Source: Sphingomonas sanxanigenens DSM 19645 = NX02 (GTDB lineage: Bacteria > Pseudomonadota > Alphaproteobacteria > Sphingomonadales > Sphingomonadaceae). From it: 64,000 nt of DNA. Of the stretch, positions 58,118 through 64,000 are shown one piece after another. Within the stretch, counting starts at the first letter, position 1. The number at the start of each line of letters is the position of its first letter. The stretch lies in the NCBI RefSeq assembly GCF_000512205.2, contig NZ_CP006644.1:2226520-2290519 (forward strand). Reading direction: 5' to 3'. Position numbers and translations under genes: made by a program. The notes under the pieces are model-generated. The model searched no databases, was not told where the DNA came from, and saw only the letters and a program-made list of their open reading frames with translations.

Positions 58118-58630
58118 ATGAAATGGATCCTGGGGGCATTCCTGCCCGTCGCCGTCGCGCTTGCCGGCTGCGCGCCCGGCGCCGGCCCGGCCGATGCCGC
58201 CGCCGCGGCCCCGCCGCCGACGATCGCGCTTCGGCTGTCGAGCTGGGGCCAGACGATGCTGACCTGGACGATCTCGGCCGACGGCACCGGCAGCTATACC
58301 GAGGCGGAGGGCGTCGCGACGAACTTCCGCAACTACACGCTGGTGACGCGCCGGCTCGACGCCGGCACGGCCGGCTATGCGGAGATCCGCACGCTGCTCG
58401 CCTCGACCGAGCGCCACGCCGGAAACGGCATTGCCTGCACGCTGCAGATCACCGACCAGGCCTATGGCAGGGTATCGTGGAACGGGGTCGAGACCCCGTT
58501 CAACTTCGGCTGTCGATCCAAGGATGCCGATGCGATGATCGCCGGCATTGAAAAGGCCAATGGCCGCCTCAAGATATTGGCAGCGAACGGCGACATCCTG
58601 AACACGGAGCAGATCGGGTCTCCCCAATAA
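58118..58630 (+). CDS. Putative lipoprotein
   Basis: 170 residues from ATG 58118; ATGs at 58106 and 58079 are alternatives, but the lysine-first signal peptide favours the chosen one. Lipobox VALAGC at about residues 11-16, then Ala/Pro linker and a domain of about 130 residues with two Cys (IACTLQ, FGCRSK) that could pair. Function unknown. Seven bases before hrcA, so probably co-transcribed. Confidence 0.7.
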   Translation: MKWILGAFLPVAVALAGCAPGAGPADAAAAAPPPTIALRLSSWGQTMLTWTISADGTGSYTEAEGVATNFRNYTLVTRRLDAGTAGYAEIRTLLASTERHAGNGIACTLQITDQAYGRVSWNGVETPFNFGCRSKDADAMIAGIEKANGRLKILAANGDILNTEQIGSPQ

Positions 58631-58637
58631 GGTGCAG

Positions 58638-59681
58638 ATGGCGAGCACGACGATCACCGAACTGAACGACCGGGCGCGCGATATCTTTCGCGTGGTGGTC
58701 GAAAATTATCTCGAATCGGGATCGCCGGTCGGTTCGCGCACCATTTCGAAGCTCGCCGGCTTCAGCCTGTCGCCCGCCTCGATCCGCAATGTCATGCAGG
58801 ACCTGGAGGAACTGGGCCTGCTCGCCGCGCCGCACACCTCGGCGGGCCGCATGCCCACCGAACTCGGGCTGCGGCTGTTCGTCGACGGGATGATGCAGGC
58901 GGCCGAACCTTCGGCCGCGGAGCGCGCGGCGATCTCGGCGCGGGTGGATACGGGCGGACCGATCGAGGAAGCGCTCGCCGCCGCAACCTCCGTGCTTTCC
59001 GGCCTGTCGTCGTGCGCGGGCATGGTGCTGGTGCCGCAGCGCGAGGTGGTGCTGCGCCAGTTCGGCTTCGTGCCGCTGTCGCGCCATCAGGCAATGGCGG
59101 TGCTTGTCGGTCAGGACGGGAGCGTGGAGAACCGCGTCGTCGCGATTCCCGACGGGGTCACGCCGGCGATGCTGATCGAGGCGGGCAATTACATCAGCGC
59201 GCGGCTCTCCGGGCTGACCCTCGGCGATGCGCGCGGGCGGTTGGCGCGCGAGATCGGCGCGGGGCGGGCGATGCTCGACCGGATATCCGCCGAGCTTGTC
59301 AGCCAGGGCCTCGCCGTCTGGTCTGAGGATGGTGAGCGTCGGCCGGTGCTGATCGTGCGCGGCCAGGCGAATCTGATCGATCAGGGCGCCGCGGCCGACC
59401 TGGAGCGCGTGCGCCAGTTGCTGGAAGAGCTCGAGGACAAGGAAGAGATTGTCCGCCTGCTGGATAGCGCGCGGGAAGGGGCTGCGACCAAGATCTTCAT
59501 CGGATCGGAGAACAAGCTCTTCTCGCTGTCGGGCTCCTCGGTTATCGCCGCGCCCTATCGCGGGGCCGATGGGCGCGTGGTCGGCGTGGTGGGCGTGATC
59601 GGGCCGACCCGGTTGAACTATGCCCGGGTCGTTCCCATGGTGGATTTCACGGCGCAGACATTGTCGCGCCTGATGGGTTGA
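58638..59681 (+). CDS. hrcA: Heat-inducible transcriptional repressor
   Basis: 347 residues from ATG 58638; GTG 58632 is possible. N-terminal winged helix (LESGSPVGSRTISK, ASIRNVMQDLEELGLL with SAGRMPTELGLRLFVD) and a GAF-like C-terminal domain ending GVVGVIGPTRLNYARVVPMVDF are standard. It represses chaperonin genes at CIRCE operators. I found no CIRCE copy in the window, so its own operon may not be self-repressed. Confidence 0.95.
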   Translation: MASTTITELNDRARDIFRVVVENYLESGSPVGSRTISKLAGFSLSPASIRNVMQDLEELGLLAAPHTSAGRMPTELGLRLFVDGMMQAAEPSAAERAAISARVDTGGPIEEALAAATSVLSGLSSCAGMVLVPQREVVLRQFGFVPLSRHQAMAVLVGQDGSVENRVVAIPDGVTPAMLIEAGNYISARLSGLTLGDARGRLAREIGAGRAMLDRISAELVSQGLAVWSEDGERRPVLIVRGQANLIDQGAAADLERVRQLLEELEDKEEIVRLLDSAREGAATKIFIGSENKLFSLSGSSVIAAPYRGADGRVVGVVGVIGPTRLNYARVVPMVDFTAQTLSRLMG

Positions 59682-59707
59682 AGACGAGACGCTGGAAGAG
59701 AGCATAG

Positions 59708-60259
59708 ATGCAGGACAACGAGACGACTGAGCAGGGCGAAGCCGAGGCGCTACGCGAGGAAACCGCGGAAGCCGCCCCCGAGGTGGCCGAGAACGATCGG
59801 CTGCGCGAGCTTGAAAGCCAGCTCGCGGCCGCGCGCCAGGATGTGCTCTATGCGCAGGCAGAAACGCAGAACGTCCGCCGCCGGCTGGAGAAGGACGCAC
59901 AGGACGCGCGCGCCTATGCCGCGACGGGCTTCGCGCGCGACATGTTGTCGGTGGCCGACAATCTCGGCCGCGCGCTCGACGCGATCCCGGCCGATCTGCG
60001 CGAGGACGAGAAGTTCAAGGGCCTCGTCACCGGCCTCGAGGCGACCGGCCGCGAACTGGCGAACGTGTTCGAGCGCAACGGCATCAAGAAGGTCTCGGCG
60101 CTGGGCGAACAGCTCGATCCCAATCGCCACCAGGCGATGATCGAACTGCCGTCCGCCGATGCCGAGCCCGGCACGATCGTGCAGGAGATGCAGGCGGGCT
60201 ACATGATCAAGGACCGTCTGTTGCGGCCGGCACTGGTCGCCGTCGCCAAGGCGGGATGA
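59708..60259 (+). CDS. grpE: Nucleotide exchange factor GrpE
   Basis: 183 residues. Acidic N-terminus, long coiled coil (about 30-85, LRELESQLAAARQDVLYAQA), RRRLEKDAQDARAYA and the C-terminal beta domain with ERNGIKKVSALGEQLDPNRHQAM. It releases ADP from DnaK. Classical hrcA-grpE pairing, 26 bases apart. Confidence 0.96.
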   Translation: MQDNETTEQGEAEALREETAEAAPEVAENDRLRELESQLAAARQDVLYAQAETQNVRRRLEKDAQDARAYAATGFARDMLSVADNLGRALDAIPADLREDEKFKGLVTGLEATGRELANVFERNGIKKVSALGEQLDPNRHQAMIELPSADAEPGTIVQEMQAGYMIKDRLLRPALVAVAKAG

Positions 60260-60270
60260 TGCGATGATAT

Positions 60271-60296
60271 CGTCCGGGGTAAATTTGCCCCGGACG
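60271..60296 (+). terminator. Hairpin downstream of grpE
   Basis: Nine-base perfect stem CGTCCGGGG / CCCCGGACG around eight bases, 12 bases past the grpE stop; no T run. Confidence 0.55.
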
Positions 60297-60470
60297 ACAT
60301 TGCCGGATACGCCCTGCGGCAATGGACGGCGCGCGACATCGAATGACGTCGTACGAGCAGGGCGTTGAGGATGACGATCGGCGAGCAGGTGGACGGTAGG
60401 CGGGCTGATGCGAAACGTCCTCAACCGCGGCTGAACCTTCCCCCTCTCCCTTGGCGGCGCACGCTTTTCC

Positions 60471-61508
60471 TCAGGCCACCGCCGCCTCCAGAACCCTGAT
60501 GGTCCCCGCCCCGGCGTCGATCTCCGCCATCGCGCCCACCGGCAGGCTGAACTGGTTGGCGATGTGCCCGAACATCGCGCCCTGGAACACCGGCACGCCC
60601 AGCGGCCCGAAATGATGTTCCAGCACCTCGCTCAGCGTGAAGCCGCCATAGGATGGCCCGGTCGCACGGCAACTCGTGCATTGCCCGAACACCACGCCGG
60701 CAACGCGGCGCAAGATGCCGGCGAGGGCAAGCTGGGTCAGCATGCGGTCGATGCGATATTCGGCCTCGTCGACATCCTCGAGGAACAGGATCGCACCGTC
60801 GAAACCGGGCAGATAGGGGGTGCCGACCAGCGCCGACAGCACGGTGAGGTTGCCGCCCACCAGCGGTCCCGTCGCCTTGCCGTCGCGGATGACGTGGGTC
60901 CGCCACATCCGCTGGACGAGCCGATCCTCGCTCGCCGCGGGGTTGCTGTAGGTCGGCGTCGCGCCATCGAACACGAGGCCGCGGAACGCCTGCCATGACA
61001 GATCGCCCCAGGAGCTCGCCGCGTTGGGCCCGTGGATTGTGGTGAATCCAGCCCGCGCCGCGAAGGCGAGGTGGAGCGCGGTGATATCGCTGAAGCCGAT
61101 CAGCAGCTTCGGATTGCGGCGGATCAGGCCGAAATCGAGGTATGGCAGGATCCGCGCGCAGCCCCAGCCGCCGCGCACCGCGAACACCGCGCGTACCGCA
61201 TCGTCGGCATACATCGCGTTGATGTCTGCCGCGCGTTCCTCATCGGTGCCCGCCAGATAGCCCGAGCGCGCGGCGACATGCGGCGCGGTGCGGGGGACGA
61301 GGCCCATCGCCATGATCGTTTCCTGCGCGAGGCTCAGCTCGAATGCGTCTGCGGAGAAGCCGGCGGGCTCGACCAACCCCACGATATCGCCCGCGCGCAG
61401 CCGTGGCGGCTTACGGGCAGCCCGGGGCGTCGCGGACAGCAACGGCGCCGCGACGCCGGCCGAAAGTGCTGCGAGGGCGCCGTGAAGCGCGGTTCGTCTG
61501 CTCAGCAT
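60471..61508 (-). CDS. ldcA: Exported LD-carboxypeptidase (S66 family)
   Basis: 345 residues from ATG 61508; the start gives a Tat-like signal (SRRTALHGALAALSAGVAAP). VRGGWGCARILPYLDF and LIGFSDITALHLAF with the nucleophile Ser are S66 motifs, as is GVVFGQC with downstream His in the FGHIANQ region. It removes the terminal D-Ala from murein tetrapeptide. A periplasmic location is unusual since E. coli LdcA is cytoplasmic. Confidence 0.88.
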   Translation of the reverse strand: MLSRRTALHGALAALSAGVAAPLLSATPRAARKPPRLRAGDIVGLVEPAGFSADAFELSLAQETIMAMGLVPRTAPHVAARSGYLAGTDEERAADINAMYADDAVRAVFAVRGGWGCARILPYLDFGLIRRNPKLLIGFSDITALHLAFAARAGFTTIHGPNAASSWGDLSWQAFRGLVFDGATPTYSNPAASEDRLVQRMWRTHVIRDGKATGPLVGGNLTVLSALVGTPYLPGFDGAILFLEDVDEAEYRIDRMLTQLALAGILRRVAGVVFGQCTSCRATGPSYGGFTLSEVLEHHFGPLGVPVFQGAMFGHIANQFSLPVGAMAEIDAGAGTIRVLEAAVA

Positions 61509-61530
61509 GGCATCGACATAGCGTGCGACA

Positions 61531-62415
61531 TCACCACTGGACACCTTTCACCGGCTTCAGCGGTTCGGGTGCGGGCTCACCGATCGCCTGGAGCAGGTCG
61601 ATCTCGATCGTCCGGCACATCGTGCTTAGCGGCACGTCATGGACCGTATTGGCGAACGGATCGACCAGGTCGTCGCCGACGCGCAGAACGGCAAGGAACA
61701 TCAGGCCCGCCAATGTCGATCCGAGCGGCGTGGCAAAGCCCAGCGTCTCGACGAGCCCGATCGGCAGCAGCACGCAGAAGATGTGGGTGAAGAACATCGG
61801 GAAGAAGCGGAACTGGCTGGGCAGGGGCGTGTTGCGCAGCCGTTCCATACCCCCTTGCGCGTTGGAGATGTCGATCAGCACATGTTCGATCTGGGTCTGC
61901 TGGATCGTGTCGATCCAGCCGGCGCGCAGCGCGTCGGCGACGCGACGGCCGGCACCGTCCGCCAGCCCGTTGGGCGCGTTGACCCGGGCGATCGCCGGAT
62001 CTTCCCGGCCCTTGGCGAGAAAGCGGAAGACATCCTCGTCGAATTCCTGCCGCCGCAGCTGGCAGCGCAACGCATTCACGTAGGCGATCTGGCGGAAGAC
62101 GATCGATCGCTTGAGCTGCGTCGCGGCGGGGTCAGTCATGAAGTTGCGCACCGCGCGCGCCAGGCTGCGCGAGGCGTTGATCATCTGGCCCCACAGGATG
62201 CGGCCTTCCCACCAGCGCTGATAGGCGGAGTTGCTGCGGAAGCCGAGAAACAGCGCCAGTGCGGTGCCGAAGATCGTCAGCGGCAGCGCCGGCGCGCGGA
62301 ACGGCAGGATATAATAGAGGATGGTGACGGCGCAGTCCCACACGAACAATACGGTCAGCGGCTTCCAGACTTCGGTGGCGATCTGGCGCGTGTTCGGTAC
62401 CGCATCGAGGATCAT
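61531..62415 (-). CDS. Bestrophin-family (UPF0187/YneE) channel
   Basis: 294 residues (ATG 62415; TTG 62421 is a close alternative). LGFRSNSAYQRWWEGRILWG is the bestrophin core, with hydrophobic segments near 25-60 and 200-240 and TPLGSTLAGLMF. Pentameric ion channels; bacterial members conduct cations. Starts 22 bases from the end of ldcA on the same strand side. Confidence 0.88.
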   Translation of the reverse strand: MILDAVPNTRQIATEVWKPLTVLFVWDCAVTILYYILPFRAPALPLTIFGTALALFLGFRSNSAYQRWWEGRILWGQMINASRSLARAVRNFMTDPAATQLKRSIVFRQIAYVNALRCQLRRQEFDEDVFRFLAKGREDPAIARVNAPNGLADGAGRRVADALRAGWIDTIQQTQIEHVLIDISNAQGGMERLRNTPLPSQFRFFPMFFTHIFCVLLPIGLVETLGFATPLGSTLAGLMFLAVLRVGDDLVDPFANTVHDVPLSTMCRTIEIDLLQAIGEPAPEPLKPVKGVQW

Positions 62416-62521
62416 CGGCAAGGGGCTCCCTGTAGGGGCGGATCTGGTGTCCGCAGGATCGGCGTCCCGCCATAACGCATAGCATCCGGAGGGTTCCCCG
62501 ACGATGCGGACGTGCGCGGCA

Positions 62522-62547
62522 AAAACTTAGCCATTGCGCTAAGTTTT
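62522..62547 (+). promoter_or_regulatory. Palindromic operator of the ArsR-SRPBCC operon
   Basis: Perfect inverted repeat AAAACTTAG / CTAAGTTTT with eight bases between, nine bases before the regulator's start. A second TTAGC-containing half site overlaps the start codon region. Most likely bound by the regulator itself. Confidence 0.75.
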
Positions 62548-62556
62548 CGAGGCGAT

Positions 62557-62895
62557 ATGCTTAGCTATATGGAACAGTATTCGATCCGGCTCGACGGCAT
62601 ATTCCAGGGGCTTGCCGATCCCACGCGCCGCGCGGTGCTGCGGCGGCTGAGCCGCGGGCCCGCGAGCGTCAGCGAACTGGCGGCGCCATTCGCGATCAGC
62701 CTGCCGTCCTTCATGAAGCATATCCGTGCGTTGGAGAACTGCGGCTGGATCGTCACGCGCAAGCAGGGCCGCGTCCGCACCTGTGCGATGCAGCGCAAGG
62801 CGCTGGCGGATGCCGATGCCTGGCTTTCGGAACAGCGCGCGCTGTGGGAGGCGCGCCTCGATCGTCTCGACAACTGGCTGGAGAGTGAGGAATGA
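62557..62895 (+). CDS. ArsR-family winged-helix regulator
   Basis: 112 residues from ATG 62557 (GAGG upstream; ATG 62569 is possible). IFQGLADPTRRAVLRRLSRG, SVSELAAPFAISLPSFMKHIRALENCGW and the wing VTRKQGRVRTCAM define it. No metal-binding Cys pair, so a non-metal, self-regulated type that usually controls the linked SRPBCC gene. ATGA overlap with that gene. Confidence 0.9.
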   Translation: MLSYMEQYSIRLDGIFQGLADPTRRAVLRRLSRGPASVSELAAPFAISLPSFMKHIRALENCGWIVTRKQGRVRTCAMQRKALADADAWLSEQRALWEARLDRLDNWLESEE

Positions 62896-63359
62896 CCGAA
62901 GGCAAGCACGATCTGGAGATCGTTCGTCAGGTGGCGGCACCGCCCGCCAAGGTGTGGCGCGCGTGGAGCGATCCCGACATCCTGAAGCTGTGGTGGTGTC
63001 CGCGGCCATGGACCACGGAGGTCCGCGCCCATGACCTCCGCACAGGCGGGGCCTTCCATACCTTCATGAGCGGGCCCGACGGCGGCACGAGCGACAATCC
63101 CGGCATCTTCCTCGAGGTCGTGCCGCTGCAGCGGATCGTCTGGACATCGATGCTGGTCGAAGGCTGGCGGCCCGCCGATCCCTGGCTGCCGATGACGGGC
63201 ATCTTCCTGATCGAGCCCGAGGGGCAGGGCACGCGCTATACGGCGCGGTGCCTCCACCGCAGCGACGCGGATCGCGCCAAGCATGAAGAGATGGGCTTCT
63301 TCGACGGCTGGGGCACGATGATCGAGCAGATGGAGGAGGTCGCGAAGGGGCTGGATTGA
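62892..63359 (+). CDS. SRPBCC (AHSA1-like) domain protein
   Basis: 155 residues. RQVAAPPAKVWRAWSDPDILKLWWCP, VRAHDLRTGGAFHTFM, GIFLEVVPLQRIVWT and GWGTMIEQMEEVAKGL are the START-like hydrophobic-pocket fold of AHSA1 relatives. Ligand unknown. Partner of the ArsR gene. Confidence 0.9.
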   Translation: MTEGKHDLEIVRQVAAPPAKVWRAWSDPDILKLWWCPRPWTTEVRAHDLRTGGAFHTFMSGPDGGTSDNPGIFLEVVPLQRIVWTSMLVEGWRPADPWLPMTGIFLIEPEGQGTRYTARCLHRSDADRAKHEEMGFFDGWGTMIEQMEEVAKGLD

Positions 63360-63391
63360 GGGGATGAGCGGGCCCGATCCGTGAACCGGCC

Positions 63392-63919
63392 CTACCGCTC
63401 CAGCAAACGCGGCATCAATTCGACGAAGTTGCAAGGCTTGTGCCGGATATCGAGCTGGCTGGCGAGGATGCCATCCCATCCGTCCTTCACCGCACCGGTC
63501 GAGCCGGGAAGCGCGAAGATATAGGTGCCCGCAGCGACGCAGGCGGTGGCGCGCGACTGGATGGTCGAGGTGCCGATCTTCTGGAAGCTCAGCCAGCGGA
63601 AGAGTTCGCCGAAGCCGGGGATTTCCTTGTCTGCAACGCGCATCAGCGCTTCCGGCGTTACGTCGCGGCCGGTGACGCCGGTGCCGCCGGTCGTGATCAC
63701 GCAGTCGACCTCCGGGTCGGCGATCCAGCCGCGCAGTTGCTCGACGATCAGGTCGGCATCGTCCCTGAGGATCGCACGCGCGGCAAGGATGTGTCCGCCA
63801 TCGGTCAGCCGCTGGACGAGCGTCTCGCCGGACCGGTCCTCGGCAAGACCGCGCGTGTCGGAGACGGTGAGGACGGCGATGCGGACGGGAACGAAGGCCC
63901 GTTCCGCATCACTCGGCAC
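63392..63919 (-). CDS. moaB: Molybdenum cofactor biosynthesis protein B
   Basis: 175 residues from a GTG overlapping the upstream gene. [39 protein letters not shown] and [15 protein letters not shown] are MoaB/MogA motifs; the long form matches MoaB. Adenylylates molybdopterin before Mo insertion; consistent with the YdeP-type enzyme in the window. Confidence 0.92.
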   Translation of the reverse strand: MPSDAERAFVPVRIAVLTVSDTRGLAEDRSGETLVQRLTDGGHILAARAILRDDADLIVEQLRGWIADPEVDCVITTGGTGVTGRDVTPEALMRVADKEIPGFGELFRWLSFQKIGTSTIQSRATACVAAGTYIFALPGSTGAVKDGWDGILASQLDIRHKPCNFVELMPRLLER

Positions 63920-64000
63920 TGGCGACGCCGGACACCGAATCGAGCCGCACCGCGGTTGCGCCCGGCAGCCCCGGGAAGCGCGGCCACATGCCCTGCGCCA
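63909..64000 (-). CDS. C-terminal fragment of an unknown protein
   Basis: An open minus-strand frame runs in from the window edge and stops at TGA 63909-63911, overlapping the moaB start by 11 bases, as real neighbours do here. About 29 residues are visible ([23 protein letters not shown]). Too short to identify. Confidence 0.4.
   Translation of the reverse strand, partial: AQGMWPRFPGLPGATAVRLDSVSGVASAE

Noticed and set aside
58631-59707. CIRCE operator for HrcA
   Set aside because: No TTAGCACTC / GAGTGCTAA pair was found near hrcA or grpE.

Overview
The window looks like chromosomal DNA from a high-GC alphaproteobacterium, most likely a Sphingomonas-type sphingomonad. This rests on gene content and synteny (rph-rdgB next to hrcA-grpE; argC of the short type; class II DAHP synthase; DUF1178, DUF1330 and bestrophin families), on pervasive ATGA/GTGA start-stop overlaps, and on the absence of any plasmid or phage backbone. 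No rRNA, CRISPR array, intact insertion sequence or replication origin was seen. Two tRNA genes are present: Arg(CCT) and Glu(CTC).

Layout. 0-9.2 kb is housekeeping: the end of an unknown protein, a Xer-type recombinase, accA, an M48 protease, a MutT-type NUDIX enzyme, a methyltransferase, comF, glutaredoxin, a nitrilase-family amidase, DUF1178, a GST and DUF1330. 9.2-12.7 kb is a lower-GC accessory patch ending at the 3' end of tRNA-Arg. It holds a three-gene run (an adhesin-E-like envelope protein, a HEPN-domain protein, a protein with a possible QxK nuclease core), then a 34-codon ORF directly followed by a strong hairpin. 13-19 kb is a tightly overlapping six-gene minus-strand operon (DUF4129, DUF4350, MoxR, DUF58, SpoIIM-like, RDD). 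19-25 kb carries a membrane-anchored Ser/Thr kinase and a nucleoside salvage run, deoA, a nupC-type transporter and deoC. 25-33 kb holds an SDR, an amidase, a catalase, tRNA-Glu, a PRC-barrel protein, class II DAHP synthase, wecB and a TPR protein.

The most unusual region is 33.4-39.7 kb. Four co-oriented genes read as one transmembrane electron-transfer device. The first encodes a cytoplasmic fusion of a thioredoxin-reductase-like flavoprotein, two cyclic-nucleotide-binding domains and four [4Fe-4S] sites. The second encodes a membrane protein with two helix pairs of histidines spaced exactly 14 residues apart, as in diheme cytochromes b. The third encodes an FHA domain joined through one membrane helix to a ten-heme c-type cytochrome. 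The fourth encodes a CpdA-like phosphodiesterase. I infer a route from NAD(P)H to the periplasm, gated by cyclic nucleotide and perhaps by protein phosphorylation; I know of no characterised system with this architecture.

39.7-64 kb returns to mostly ordinary genes: a YitT-type membrane protein, a META lipoprotein, a PNPOx-like protein, UvrD/PcrA helicase, argC, a degenerate NlpC/P60 protein, a MarR regulator, an M17 aminopeptidase, rimO, a PhoX-like Tat protein, mazG, a YdeP-type molybdoenzyme, hemW, a CAP protein, rdgB-rph, hrcA-grpE, an LD-carboxypeptidase, bestrophin, an ArsR-SRPBCC pair with a clear palindromic operator, and moaB. Both window edges cut through genes.
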